The notes: generated by a model from the letters alone, not told the origin. Shown: positions 7,778-17,800, counted from the stretch's first letter. The stretch: 64,000 bases of DNA from Balneolaceae bacterium (GCA_017640665.1 JAEPQE010000003.1:1-64000), one strand, 5' to 3'. Program-made: numbers and translations.

Positions 7778-9067
7778 ATGAATTTACTTAAGTATTTATT
7801 CCTGTGTGCATTATCGATCATTTCCACAGATCTATTCTCTCAAGTGGAAGTAGATATAGAATACGATCCATCTCTGGAAAAAAAAGCATATCTAAAAGGT
7901 AGTGGTCCAACTATTTGTATTGATAATGCTCATGGAAACTATCATACCCTGGAGGGTAGTTTTGCTCCTTTTGGAAGGCTTTTTGAAGCAGATGGATACA
8001 AGTTGGTTTCGTATTCTGAGAAGTTTACTCACGAAGCTTTAAATAAATGCCGAATTCTTGTCATTGCTAATCCCCTACATCCGTCTGACGCAGGAGAATG
8101 GGTAGTTCCTAACCCGTCCGCATTTGATCAAAGAGAAATTCAGAAGCTCAATAAATGGGTGGAACATGGTGGGAGGCTTCTTCTTATTGCAGATCACATG
8201 CCTTTTGCGGGTGCTGCTGCTGATCTGGCATCTTCTTTTGGATATGAATTTATTAACGGTTTCGAGCAGAAAGATGGAAATCACTGGCCTCCTGCTGAGT
8301 TCAAAACCGAAAACAATACGTTGAGGCAGAATGCAATAACAAAAGGTATCAACGATGAAGATACTATCTCAATGGTTGCTACTTTTACAGGTTCCGCATT
8401 TAAAGGATCTGAAGAATCGGAACCTTTATTAGTTTTTCCTTCGGAATATTATGCCTTAACACCTGATACAGCCTGGAGATTTAATGAAAGAACTCCAAGG
8501 CAAAGATTGGAAGGTTGGCTGCAGGGAGCCTATCAGAATTATGGAAGCGGGAAATTAGTGGTTTTAGGAGAGGCAGCCATGCTAACTGCACAAACAGTAA
8601 ATAACTTTAAAATGGGTATGAGTTCTCCAAGAGCTCCTGAAAATCAGCAATTCGCATTGAATGTCATTCATTGGCTGGATGGAGTAGATGAATACGTATC
8701 TGCAAAAGAAATAATAGTAGGATTAAATGAAGAATTAGTTGAAGTATTTAATTCAGGAGAATATGCAAGGCTTGCGGAGTTCTACACAGAAGATGCCAGA
8801 ATTATGGGACCAAATAATCAGGTGGTGGAAGGAAAAGATGCAATATTAAATTATTGGAAATCATTGGAAGGAAGAGGAGTAAGTTGGGAATTAAAAGTTT
8901 TAGATGTTGAGGAACGTGAAGATTTAATTATACAGATAGGCATTTCTAGATTAGGGGTTAGAAATAATGGATCCACTAATATCTTCAATACGAAGTTTTT
9001 ACTTCACTGGGAACTTGAAGATGGCAGCTATAAAATTTCTATGGATTTTTACCAACCATATCGTTGA
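7778..9067 (+). CDS. Exported DUF4350-like (GATase-like fold) protein fused to NTF2-like domain
   Basis: A 429-residue protein with a signal peptide ending DLFSQ. Residues about 40-290 look like a DUF4350/ThuA-like class I amidotransferase fold: ICIDNAHGNYHT, LVIANPLHPSD, a WVEHGGRLLLIADHMPF strand-turn and KLVVLGEAAML. The expected catalytic Cys of true amidotransferases is not evident, so it may be a binding domain. Residues about 310-429 form an NTF2/SnoaL/DUF4440-like domain (FNSGEYARLAEFYTEDA, VVEGKDAILNYWKSL). The fusion joins a possible sugar or ligand-binding unit to a small alpha/beta cone. It lies in the coupled operon, 3 bases after the lipoprotein and overlapping the next gene at TTGA. 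Confidence 0.7.
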   Translation: MNLLKYLFLCALSIISTDLFSQVEVDIEYDPSLEKKAYLKGSGPTICIDNAHGNYHTLEGSFAPFGRLFEADGYKLVSYSEKFTHEALNKCRILVIANPLHPSDAGEWVVPNPSAFDQREIQKLNKWVEHGGRLLLIADHMPFAGAAADLASSFGYEFINGFEQKDGNHWPPAEFKTENNTLRQNAITKGINDEDTISMVATFTGSAFKGSEESEPLLVFPSEYYALTPDTAWRFNERTPRQRLEGWLQGAYQNYGSGKLVVLGEAAMLTAQTVNNFKMGMSSPRAPENQQFALNVIHWLDGVDEYVSAKEIIVGLNEELVEVFNSGEYARLAEFYTEDARIMGPNNQVVEGKDAILNYWKSLEGRGVSWELKVLDVEEREDLIIQIGISRLGVRNNGSTNIFNTKFLLHWELEDGSYKISMDFYQPYR

Positions 9068-11307
9068 AATACATAAGGACAGCTAAATTGAAATTTGTTT
9101 TATGTCTGCTTTTCTGTTTTAGTTTACTAATCCCTTTCAGCGTAAAGGTGTCAGCTCAGAAACGCTCTCCAATAGAATTACAGAAGTTAGATTCCCCTCC
9201 TAATTTAGATGGCAAAGTTCAAGACTCAGAGTGGGAGAATATTATTCCACTGGATTTATCCATGTTGTTTCCGGAGTATAATGGCACCCCAACAGAAAAG
9301 ACTGAAATACGAATCGCATATACTAAGGATTATATCTGGGCTTCAATCAGAGCTTACGATAACTCGCCAGAACTGATCCGAATAAACTCACTCTATCGTG
9401 ATAGAGATAGCGGAGATGATACTTTTTCTGTAATTATTGATTCATTCAATAGTAATGAAACGGCAATGCAGTTTAAAGTAAACCCGGCTGGGGTCAGAAT
9501 GGATCAATTGATTCTCAATGATGCTGAGCCAGGAAGAGGAACCATAGTAAACAGAGATTGGAATGCTTTTTGGGATGCAGAAGCGAGTAGTAATGAAACA
9601 GGATGGTTTGCAGAGTTGAGAATTCCTTTTTCAACATTGCGTTTTAAAGCTGGGGAAGGCGAGCCAGTAATTATGGGCATCAGATCTTTTAGATGGATTC
9701 CAAGAAAAGGGGAGAATCAAATATTTCCCCTTACATCTCCGAATGAAGCCTCCATGCCCTGGCTTAAGCCATCACTAGATCAGGACTTTGTTCTTGAGGA
9801 TGTGGAATCAAGTACCCCGGTTTTTATTACACCATATATTACAACCGGCTTAGGCTATAATTATCAATTCAATATTGATAATAACGATTACGAAAGAGTC
9901 AGATCTGAGGAGTTTAAACTAGGTGGAGACATAAAGTATAGTGTCAGCTCCGGACTTACTGCTGATCTAACAGTAAATACAGATTTTGCTCAGGTTGAAG
10001 CTGATGATCAGCAACTTAATGTTGGCAGGTTTTCGTTATTCTTTCCTGAGAAAAGACCATTTTTTCAAGAGCGGTCAGATATCTTTGCGTTTAGTACGGG
10101 GGGGACAACAAGACTTTTTTATAGTAGAAGGATTGGTTTAGGTGCTGATGGACAGCCTATTAGGATTTATGGTGGCGCCAGAATTGCTGGTGATTTCTCA
10201 GGAAATGACCTTGGCATATTAACTATGCAAACAAAAGACGAAAGAGGTATCCCATCTGAAAATTTTGGAGTTTTCAGAGTTCGAAAACAGGTTATAAATC
10301 AAGGTTCCAATTTAGGTGGGATATACACACACAGAATTTCTTCAGACGGAGATTACAATATAGCCTACGGAATTGATGCAAATATAATGACGGGAGTAAG
10401 AAACCAATTAGCGATCAGATGGGCACAAACTTTCGATCATGAGTTATCAAATGGGTTAAAATCTGGTCGTTTATTAGCCAGATTCGAGAAAATCGGAAGG
10501 GAAGGATTCCTTTATAACACTGAATTCGTTTGGTCAGGGAAAGAATATTTTCCGGAGGTTGGTTTTACTGCAGCCAATGATTTTTACGGCGGGATTACTA
10601 ACTTTATATATGGATGGGTTCCTGATAATTCTTTTTATAGAATTGCTGGTTCCAGGGTTGGGTTCTTTACCAGAGTCAGAAATGTTACAAACGTTCTCGA
10701 ATATCTGAATATTCATAATGCATGGTATTATACAGCATCCAACAATTCACAAGGAGAGTTAAGGGTAAATTATATCTATGAAGACCTGCCAAGAGATTTA
10801 ACTATAGCAAGAGCTGTATCAGTCCCTGCCGGATCGTACGAATTCTCCAATATTTCAGCTCGTTACAGAAGCGCATCCGGTAAACATATAACGCTAAATA
10901 CTTCTGCTAATATCGGGAGTTTTTACGATGGGCATCGCGCGTTTGTATCCGGATCACCTATTTGGAATATGAATTCACATTTAGAGTTAGGCATAGAATA
11001 TTTGTATAACAGAATTCGGTTTCTAAAAAGAGATCAGTTACTTAACAGCCATATTTTAAGAGCAAGGATAAATCTCGCGTTGAACAAAAAATTATCGGTA
11101 GAAAGTTATTCTCAGTATAACAGTATCAATGAGAAGGCACTGGTAAACCTTCGTATTCGCCATAATTTCTCAGAGGGGCATGACCTGTATATTGTTTTAA
11201 ATGGCGATTTAAATATGGTATCAAATGATGGAATTAGTGGGTCAACATTACCTGCTTCCGAAAGAGGGATATTTCTTGTTAAATATAATCGCACATTCTT
11301 TCGCTAG
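9064..11307 (+). CDS. DUF5916 outer-membrane protein with CBM9-like N-terminal domain
   Basis: A 747-residue protein. Residues 1-32 form a signal peptide ending VSAQ. Residues about 35-240 match the carbohydrate-binding family 9-like/DOMON domain (SPPNLDGKVQDSEWENI, then WFAELRIPFSTLRF and MGIRSFRWIPR). From about 250 to the end there is a DUF5916 beta-barrel with alternating amphipathic strands, the FFPEKRPFFQERSDIF motif and a terminal aromatic strand ending FFR, as in outer-membrane barrels. The start is TTG within a TTGA overlap with the upstream stop; no ATG occurs for the next 85 residues. Some family neighbours include exported peptidases, but the function is unknown. Confidence 0.88.
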   Translation: MKYIRTAKLKFVLCLLFCFSLLIPFSVKVSAQKRSPIELQKLDSPPNLDGKVQDSEWENIIPLDLSMLFPEYNGTPTEKTEIRIAYTKDYIWASIRAYDNSPELIRINSLYRDRDSGDDTFSVIIDSFNSNETAMQFKVNPAGVRMDQLILNDAEPGRGTIVNRDWNAFWDAEASSNETGWFAELRIPFSTLRFKAGEGEPVIMGIRSFRWIPRKGENQIFPLTSPNEASMPWLKPSLDQDFVLEDVESSTPVFITPYITTGLGYNYQFNIDNNDYERVRSEEFKLGGDIKYSVSSGLTADLTVNTDFAQVEADDQQLNVGRFSLFFPEKRPFFQERSDIFAFSTGGTTRLFYSRRIGLGADGQPIRIYGGARIAGDFSGNDLGILTMQTKDERGIPSENFGVFRVRKQVINQGSNLGGIYTHRISSDGDYNIAYGIDANIMTGVRNQLAIRWAQTFDHELSNGLKSGRLLARFEKIGREGFLYNTEFVWSGKEYFPEVGFTAANDFYGGITNFIYGWVPDNSFYRIAGSRVGFFTRVRNVTNVLEYLNIHNAWYYTASNNSQGELRVNYIYEDLPRDLTIARAVSVPAGSYEFSNISARYRSASGKHITLNTSANIGSFYDGHRAFVSGSPIWNMNSHLELGIEYLYNRIRFLKRDQLLNSHILRARINLALNKKLSVESYSQYNSINEKALVNLRIRHNFSEGHDLYIVLNGDLNMVSNDGISGSTLPASERGIFLVKYNRTFFR

Positions 11308-11454
11308 TTATGTTTGAAAGCCCTGTCCCAATTAAGAATAGTTTCAATTAAATCATAAAATCAGCTATTCAAAGCAATTAGATTCATTAAGGCAGCGCCG
11401 GTTAGTATAGTCTGTGATATTGATAAGAACTAAAAAAACAGCCAACCTCATCTC

Positions 11455-11459
11455 AGGAG
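11455..11459 (+). promoter_or_regulatory. Shine-Dalgarno AGGAG that fixes the start of the serine hydrolase
   Basis: AGGAG lies 5 bases before the ATG at 11465. It decides between this ATG, which opens a signal peptide, and an in-frame GTG at 11414 that would put 17 mostly polar residues ahead of it. Confidence 0.6.
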
Positions 11460-11464
11460 CAACA

Positions 11465-13156
11465 ATGAAAAGTCTGAAAACTGTTACATCTGTAATACTG
11501 TTAATCTTTTTCATAAACAATCACTCTTTATTAGCTCTTGAACAGGGGGGAACAAATCCGATAGTAACTGGCAGCAAAGGGGAAGCACTAAATACGTTCT
11601 TCACCAAGCTAGATTTTTTTGGTTTTGGAGGACAGTTATTAATAAAAAATGAGGGAGAAATAATACTTCAAAAGGCTTATGGTTATGCCGATAGATCCGA
11701 GGGTACAAGAGCTGATTTAGCGACTGTTTATTCCATTGCTTCATTAGGAAAACAGTTTACGGCTACAGCAATCTTGAGACTTGAACAAGATGGGAAACTA
11801 AGTACAGATGACACAATTGATAAGTATTTCGATAATCTGGCCGAAGATAAGAAGACCATTACGATCTTAAATCTGCTTACTCATAGTTCAGGCTTGCCAT
11901 ATCATGTCGATTCTAATTTCACTGAAGAAGGAATAACACGTGAGGAACTTGAGCGAAGAATAGTAAATCTTAGCCTTTTATTTGAACCTGGAACGAGCAG
12001 TTCTTATTCCAATCCCGGATATAATCTTTTAGGTTTGATCGTTGAAAAACAATCAGGGAAATCATTTCAAGAGTATCTTATTGAGCAGCTTTTTAAGCCT
12101 GCCGGAATGGAAAACACTTATTTTAGTTCAACTTCTCTGAATGTTAAGGGGGCACATTCGTACAGCGATAATATTGATCATGGTGATGTATCAAAACAGC
12201 CATTTTTTTTAAAATCTCTTGGTGCAGGGGGGCAGCTAAGTACAGTTGAAGACCTTAATAAATGGGAAAAAGCTTTAAGCGAGAATTTGATTCTAAATGA
12301 AGATCAGAGTAGAAAACTAATCACACCGCACTTAAGAAATGAAGCTCTAGGTTGGAGGGTTTTTGAAACAGGCAGAGGCACAAAAGTTGTCTTGCATCCA
12401 GGAGACTTTCAGGGCTTTAACGTTGAATTCAGGAGATACGTAGATGAGTCAAGAACAATCATCTTACTAAGTAATACCCGTGAAAATGCTAATGGGTATA
12501 GAAGGGTGCTGATGAACTTAATCGGGCAATATCTAGAAGGAGAAATAGAACTACCTGAAATTCCTGATTTATATCAGGCAAAAGATTTAAATATTAATAT
12601 AGAAGACTATCAGATTCACTCATCAGATTATAAAATAATCCAGGAAAAGGACGCTTTATTTCTAACATCCGAAACACAGAAAGGTCTTGCAGTATTAAGC
12701 AGTATTCAGGATGAAGAGAGATTAAATCTTTTAAATGAACAGGCGAATGAGTTTTTAAAACTTTTAGAAGTTGAGAAGTTTAGTGAGACTTCGAAGTATC
12801 TGAATAGGAATCTTACGGTGCCTGCGGTAGAAAATACTTGGAGGACTTCTTTGAATTTATTCGAAGAAGAGTTTGGGAGAAAAAGAAATCAGAGACTTAT
12901 TGGTACTTATATCTCAGACGAAATGATGTCATTCAGTTATTTCAAGCTCGAATTCGAAAACGATTCAAAAACGGGGACATTGGTTTGGTTCAGGGATAAG
13001 TTAATTGCTTATCATTTTGGTATTGAATACCCTCTATATAAGAAGCTTGGATTTGACAGGTTTGGGAATCTTTTTAATTACTCAGTGTTCAATAATGATT
13101 TAATCAAAATTGATATTGAAGGTGATATTCAGGAAATAACGGTTTCAAAAAGGTAA
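11465..13156 (+). CDS. Exported serine hydrolase of the beta-lactamase/PBP-like family
   Basis: A 563-residue protein with a signal peptide (hydrophobic residues 8-24). The class C beta-lactamase fold shows the SxxK motif Ser93-Leu-Gly-Lys96, a LLTHSSGLP strand, a tyrosine motif YSNPGYNLLG and HPGDFQGF in place of the KTG-type strand. About 190 further residues after the catalytic domain form a tail (from about 370) of unknown fold. Members hydrolyse esters, D-amino-acid peptides or beta-lactams; the substrate is not visible. The gene follows the DUF5916 gene after a 157-base gap with its own Shine-Dalgarno site, so it may belong to the same transcript or have its own promoter. Confidence 0.87.
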   Translation: MKSLKTVTSVILLIFFINNHSLLALEQGGTNPIVTGSKGEALNTFFTKLDFFGFGGQLLIKNEGEIILQKAYGYADRSEGTRADLATVYSIASLGKQFTATAILRLEQDGKLSTDDTIDKYFDNLAEDKKTITILNLLTHSSGLPYHVDSNFTEEGITREELERRIVNLSLLFEPGTSSSYSNPGYNLLGLIVEKQSGKSFQEYLIEQLFKPAGMENTYFSSTSLNVKGAHSYSDNIDHGDVSKQPFFLKSLGAGGQLSTVEDLNKWEKALSENLILNEDQSRKLITPHLRNEALGWRVFETGRGTKVVLHPGDFQGFNVEFRRYVDESRTIILLSNTRENANGYRRVLMNLIGQYLEGEIELPEIPDLYQAKDLNINIEDYQIHSSDYKIIQEKDALFLTSETQKGLAVLSSIQDEERLNLLNEQANEFLKLLEVEKFSETSKYLNRNLTVPAVENTWRTSLNLFEEEFGRKRNQRLIGTYISDEMMSFSYFKLEFENDSKTGTLVWFRDKLIAYHFGIEYPLYKKLGFDRFGNLFNYSVFNNDLIKIDIEGDIQEITVSKR

Positions 13157-13285
13157 GCTTTCTTGAGCTACTAAAGCAGGGAGTACAGATACAGCGCTCT
13201 AATGGCTATCCTATTTATTGATACATAACAGTTTAAAGCCGTCCTGAAGAGAAAAGAAAGACAGGTCAGAATAAATTCCCAGCTC

Positions 13286-14650
13286 TTATAGGCTATAATT
13301 CTTTATAATCTCTTCTACAGACAAATTTTGAACGTTATCTATATGGATATCTGGAACTACTCCCTGTAACTTTTCCTCTCCACAGGGGAGATAGAATTTT
13401 TTAAATGAGATTGTGCCGGTTAGTTTAGTATTTGGCAACTCAAACCCAATATTATCTCCATAGAAAATTGTTAATCCACCGGTTTCTTCTCCAACGATGG
13501 TACCTATCTCATAACATTTTATAGTATTAGTCAAAATTGAAGCACTGGAGAAAGTAAAATTACTTGTAATAAAAATTGATTCTCCTTCGAAGCTATACTT
13601 TGGCTTCTCAAGATCAAATACTATTTCCGTCTCCTTACCTTCTTTAGCAAAAGTTGCCCTTCCAACTTTAGTGAAAAAGGCGAAAGGGTACACATACCAT
13701 GGTACATAGTTTTCACGAATGTATTTCTTTTGTTTCTTACTGGCCCTCACCAGCATTTTATCGACCTGTTTAAAGGGTTTATCGGAGAGGTAGTTAAGAA
13801 GACTAGTTCCTAATTCAGAATTACCACCGGAATTTTCTCTGAGATCAACAATCAGTTTCTTGATATTTCTTTCTTCCATTTCTTTGAAGGATAATTTTAG
13901 GAGTTGGTCAAACTCATCCTTTCTAACCATAGAGTTGAACTCCAGAATACCCGTATTTAATTCTTCAGATATTCTGAATGAGTGATTAGGAATAACTACA
14001 TCTTTATTTCTAATCTGGTTACCTGAATCTTTATCTGCCTTTTTAATGAGAAGAGTTTCAGAATCTCCTTTTAACTCAACTTCAAAGGATTCCACCTCCC
14101 CAAGTATAAACCAGATAAACTTAGCGAACCTTTTTTCGATAACGATATCTTGAAAGGAGGCAAGTTCGGCCGATGTATATGTCCTCATTTCCTTGAGAAG
14201 TTCATCTGTAGAAATCCCGTTTATAGAGAGTACTTTCTTTTCTTCTGCTTCATTTTGATCAGATACAAGTATTGAGATCTGGTTCTGATCAATTGATACC
14301 TGGTATGGAAATATGAATCCACTTTCCTTAAAAGAATTATACTCTTCAATCGGGGTATCGATTTCTGTATGTCCATCATTAAGTAGTGTAGAAAGCGGAA
14401 TTATTCTCTTAGCAAATTCAATCCGGTTCAGTTGATCAGGTAAATTACTCTTAACAGAATCCACTGCTTTCTCAAATCTTTCTTTCTCATAATAGGCGAA
14501 AGGATTCGGGTGGATTTGAATTAAAGATTCGGTGAAGTAGTCTAGGTCCTGAACAAGTTGCTCCCTCGAATAAGTAGCCCCTGTTTTTTGAGTAGATTCT
14601 TGTTGGAAACCAATCAAGGAAATCAGAGCCAGAAAGGTAAATTTATACAT
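13286..14650 (-). CDS. Exported S41-family serine peptidase
   Basis: A 454-residue protein with a short signal-like N-terminus (residues 1-16). The N-terminal half matches the S41 helical region (YFTESLIQIHPNPFAY, LNDGHTEI). The catalytic core carries LIVDLRENSGGNS (about 266-277) and FTFSSAS with the probable nucleophile Ser368 or Ser369, followed by VGEETGG, as in C-terminal processing and tricorn-type S41 peptidases. No clear PDZ domain is visible; a short loop region sits where it would be. The 81-base gap to the AraC-type regulator gene upstream on the same strand suggests the regulator may be cotranscribed. Confidence 0.88.
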   Translation of the reverse strand: MYKFTFLALISLIGFQQESTQKTGATYSREQLVQDLDYFTESLIQIHPNPFAYYEKERFEKAVDSVKSNLPDQLNRIEFAKRIIPLSTLLNDGHTEIDTPIEEYNSFKESGFIFPYQVSIDQNQISILVSDQNEAEEKKVLSINGISTDELLKEMRTYTSAELASFQDIVIEKRFAKFIWFILGEVESFEVELKGDSETLLIKKADKDSGNQIRNKDVVIPNHSFRISEELNTGILEFNSMVRKDEFDQLLKLSFKEMEERNIKKLIVDLRENSGGNSELGTSLLNYLSDKPFKQVDKMLVRASKKQKKYIRENYVPWYVYPFAFFTKVGRATFAKEGKETEIVFDLEKPKYSFEGESIFITSNFTFSSASILTNTIKCYEIGTIVGEETGGLTIFYGDNIGFELPNTKLTGTISFKKFYLPCGEEKLQGVVPDIHIDNVQNLSVEEIIKNYSL

Positions 14651-14731
14651 TGCAAGTATTCTATAATTAGAGGTTAGATCAGAGTTCGATGTTCTAATTA
14701 TATGTAAATAGTAACTGCTTGGAGCCCGAAC

Positions 14732-15793
14732 TTATATGGTCGTACTTTTTTTCTGACGATATTTTGACGGAGTTAACCCAGTCTCTTTTTTAAAAACAGC
14801 GTTAAAAGTAGATTTGGAATTAAATCCGGAGTCAAACATAATTTCCCCAATTCTGTCTCTCTGATTATTTGGATTAAGCAGCAGTTTTTTTGCATGTTGT
14901 ACCCTGTATGAATTTATAAATTCATAGAAATTCCGTCCCGCTTTTTCATTAATAACTCTTGAGATCTTATAGTTTTTTTCCCCTAACTCCTTAGAAAGGT
15001 CTTCAAGACTTAACTTTTCATTCAGAAATAGTTTTTTCTTATCAATAACTGATTTGAGTTTTTTATATAAAGAATCAATCTCCTTCTGAGATAAAGAGTT
15101 ACCGTCGTACTTTTCTTTTTTTGTGATCAGTAAAAAAGACTTATTAATAGATTTATAGTAGAGATAGCTGATTAGTACGAGAACAGATAAAAAAACAAAG
15201 GTACTTCTCATGTAATGATCCAAATTCTGTAGAGTAGATTCAAACAGCAAAAAAAACAGTACTACTAAAAAGATGGAGATCAAATTTTTAACCCAGTCTA
15301 ATCTGTAATTGTAAATGTTTGAGTAGTTATTCTTTAACTCACTGTGATATTGATTTATCTCCTTAAAGGATAAATACAGGTAAAAGCCTATATGAATAAT
15401 GATAGGAAGGAGGTAGGTCTCATAAATGGAATCATAGATAAACTTATGGAATGGAATGAGGGCTATGAGGATAATAAAAGAGGGAAGAAAGTGTATTTTA
15501 AGATTGTTAAGCTTGCTCTTTAACTCATACATCATTGATATAACAAATAAGTAAATAACAGGTCCATACACGAGTCCAAAAAAAACTCCAAGGTTCCATG
15601 CCTGACTTATCAGATTGTTTGTGATAAGTATGACATTTAAAAAATTGAGTCCAATTACTGCAGTTAAAACCGCTAATAGGATTTTATGGATTTTCTTACT
15701 TTTTGATGATAAAAGTATGGTGGTAAAGAAAAACGAAAGATAGACTATAATGGGAGGGGCAATCTCAAAGGTGTATTCAAAAAGCGATTGCAT
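14732..15793 (-). CDS. AraC-family regulator with N-terminal membrane domain
   Basis: A 353-residue protein. Residues about 10-215 contain six or seven hydrophobic helices, and residues about 245-350 form a two-HTH AraC DNA-binding domain (KLSLEDLSKELGEKNYKIS, IGEIMFDSGFNSKSTFNAVFKKETGLTPSKYR). This membrane-anchored architecture is common in Bacteroidota and lets the regulator respond to a signal in the membrane or periplasm without a partner kinase. It precedes the S41 peptidase gene on the same strand and is the obvious candidate to control it. The ligand is unknown. Confidence 0.9.
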   Translation of the reverse strand: MQSLFEYTFEIAPPIIVYLSFFFTTILLSSKSKKIHKILLAVLTAVIGLNFLNVILITNNLISQAWNLGVFFGLVYGPVIYLFVISMMYELKSKLNNLKIHFLPSFIILIALIPFHKFIYDSIYETYLLPIIIHIGFYLYLSFKEINQYHSELKNNYSNIYNYRLDWVKNLISIFLVVLFFLLFESTLQNLDHYMRSTFVFLSVLVLISYLYYKSINKSFLLITKKEKYDGNSLSQKEIDSLYKKLKSVIDKKKLFLNEKLSLEDLSKELGEKNYKISRVINEKAGRNFYEFINSYRVQHAKKLLLNPNNQRDRIGEIMFDSGFNSKSTFNAVFKKETGLTPSKYRQKKSTTI

Positions 15794-15968
15794 TGGTATT
15801 AATTCTATAAAATCTTTATTAGAATAACGTATCTATGAGGCTTCTTTTATAGATAAACTTTAGTATAAAAGATACATAGAATTTTAAACACTACGATGGT
15901 TAAACATAAGTACAAGATAGAGTAGTTCGCCAAATTTTCAACTTTTCAGAAAGTATGATAAATCAAAA

Positions 15969-16004
15969 AAGACCAATCAGTATCGTTGATCAGTCTCTTT
16001 TTTT
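15969..16004. terminator. Bidirectional terminator hairpin downstream of the SSS symporter gene
   Basis: AAGACCAATCA (15969-15979) pairs with TGATCAGTCTC (15987-15997) along 11 positions, including wobbles, around a 7-base loop. Runs of A (15965-15970) and T (15998-16004) flank it, so it can work for the reverse-strand symporter gene and also for forward transcripts. Confidence 0.6.
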
Positions 16005-16016
16005 AAGAATTACATT

Positions 16017-17648
16017 CTACCAGAAAACAGCATAAAGTGCAGCGGTTATAATCAGCACTATATAGGCTCCGATATTAAATCCGGGACCTGTCTTAAAAGT
16101 ATCTGCTGTTAAACGGATCGCTTTTGGATCGTCATCTTCCGGGTTGGTAGTCAGACTAACCCCGGCAATGATCACAATAGTGATGATTAGGGTATAGAAC
16201 ATCTGATCCAGGAATGGTAAGCCAATGGCTGGAAATTTTAGCAGTAAAGCTACTACAATGGATGAAAGAACTCCGATAATTGCAGCCTTTGTTGTCGTTT
16301 TTTTCCAGAATAATCCCATAATAAAAACTGCCAGAATTCCAGGACTAACCAGGCCTGTATATTCCTGAATAAACTGGAACACCTGTGGAACACTACTTAA
16401 TTGTGGAGCAATGAGCACGGCGATCACCAAGGCTACTCCAGCAGTAATTCGTCCAACATTCACTGTTCTTTTATCAGTGGCCCCTTTGTTGAAGTATGGC
16501 TTATAAATATCCATGGTAAAGATCGTGGCAATAGAATTAAGCATGGATGCCATGGAAGAAACAATAGCTGCTGCCAATGCCGCAACAACAAGTCCTTTGA
16601 AGCCAGGAGTCACAAACACACTGATTAACCAGGGGTAAGCATTATCGTTATCGGTGCCGCCACCTTCTTTGGTAAAGGCATCAACAACTCCACTGATTTC
16701 CGCTGTTCCCGAAGGTTGAGTGTACATTACATAAGCAATGATACCAGGGATGACAACAATTAAAGGGATGATTAGCTTTAAAAATGCGGCAAAAACAATT
16801 CCTTTTTGTGATTCTTTAAGAGATTTGGCTGCCAGAGTCCGCTGAATGATATATTGGTTAAATCCCCAGTAGTATAAATTGGCTACCCACATTCCTCCAA
16901 TTAGCACGGCTATTCCGGGTAAATTTTGAAACTCTGGATTGGAACGGTCCAGAATCATATCAAATTTATCGTTAGCCACATCATATATATGAACCAGTCC
17001 ATTTATCACCCCGCCGGTAGGTGTGACATTATCTAAAGCAATAATAGTAGTTACTAATCCCCCCAATACTAACAGTACTACCTGAACTACATCGGTCCAG
17101 GCTACCGCAGAAAGTCCACCATAAATGGAATAAGCAGCGGCTATTAAAGCAAGTCCAACTAAAGCAATCAGAAGCAGGCTTCCATCTCCGGTACCCCAAA
17201 TCGTATCCAGAGCTTTTGCCCCGAGGAACATGACGGTAGTCAGGTTTACAAAAACGAAAAGCGCAATCCAGAAAACAGCAAGGATAGTTTTAAGTGTTGT
17301 ATTGAATCGATGCTCAATAAACTCAGGGATTGTATAGAGCTTTTTCTCAATAAAAATTGGGAGTAAGAATTTACCTACAATCAAAAGGGTAATGGCTGCC
17401 ATCCATTCATAAGAAGCAATTGCTAAACCTACTGCGAAACCTGAGCCAGACATCCCAATAATTTGCTCAGCAGAGATATTCGCGGCAATTAATGAAGCTC
17501 CGATTGCCCACCAGGGTAAAGATTTTCCCGCAAGAAAATAGTCTTCCGCATTTTTTTGATGTCCTTTCTTGTCTCGTGATACCCACAGCCCAATACCCAC
17601 AATCATAAGTACGTACAGTGTGAACACCACAATATCAATTACTTCCAT
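16017..17648 (-). CDS. Sodium:solute symporter (SSS family), probable sugar/Na+ cotransporter
   Basis: A 543-residue inner-membrane protein with about 14 membrane helices and SSS signatures: the Na+-site helix region AIGASLIAANISAEQIIGMSGSGFA, and GGLSAVAWTDVVQVVLLVLGG. The length and the helix pattern are closest to SGLT-type sugar symporters. The gene is divergent from the GH1 glycosidase and lies beside a ROK regulator, a second SSS gene and a GH130 phosphorylase, so an oligosaccharide or sugar substrate is likely. The exact sugar cannot be told from sequence alone. Confidence 0.88.
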   Translation of the reverse strand: MEVIDIVVFTLYVLMIVGIGLWVSRDKKGHQKNAEDYFLAGKSLPWWAIGASLIAANISAEQIIGMSGSGFAVGLAIASYEWMAAITLLIVGKFLLPIFIEKKLYTIPEFIEHRFNTTLKTILAVFWIALFVFVNLTTVMFLGAKALDTIWGTGDGSLLLIALVGLALIAAAYSIYGGLSAVAWTDVVQVVLLVLGGLVTTIIALDNVTPTGGVINGLVHIYDVANDKFDMILDRSNPEFQNLPGIAVLIGGMWVANLYYWGFNQYIIQRTLAAKSLKESQKGIVFAAFLKLIIPLIVVIPGIIAYVMYTQPSGTAEISGVVDAFTKEGGGTDNDNAYPWLISVFVTPGFKGLVVAALAAAIVSSMASMLNSIATIFTMDIYKPYFNKGATDKRTVNVGRITAGVALVIAVLIAPQLSSVPQVFQFIQEYTGLVSPGILAVFIMGLFWKKTTTKAAIIGVLSSIVVALLLKFPAIGLPFLDQMFYTLIITIVIIAGVSLTTNPEDDDPKAIRLTADTFKTGPGFNIGAYIVLIITAALYAVFW

Positions 17649-17800
17649 GCCTTATTCCTTTGTTTTAAAAATTAGAGTAGAATGTAAAATCTTATCAGTA
17701 ACAATACTAAGAAATTAAGTCACTCTTTCACTACTTATTTAAATGTGTTCATTTTTTATTCTTGTATATAAAATTTAGCTTAACTCGCTTTTTGATAAAA

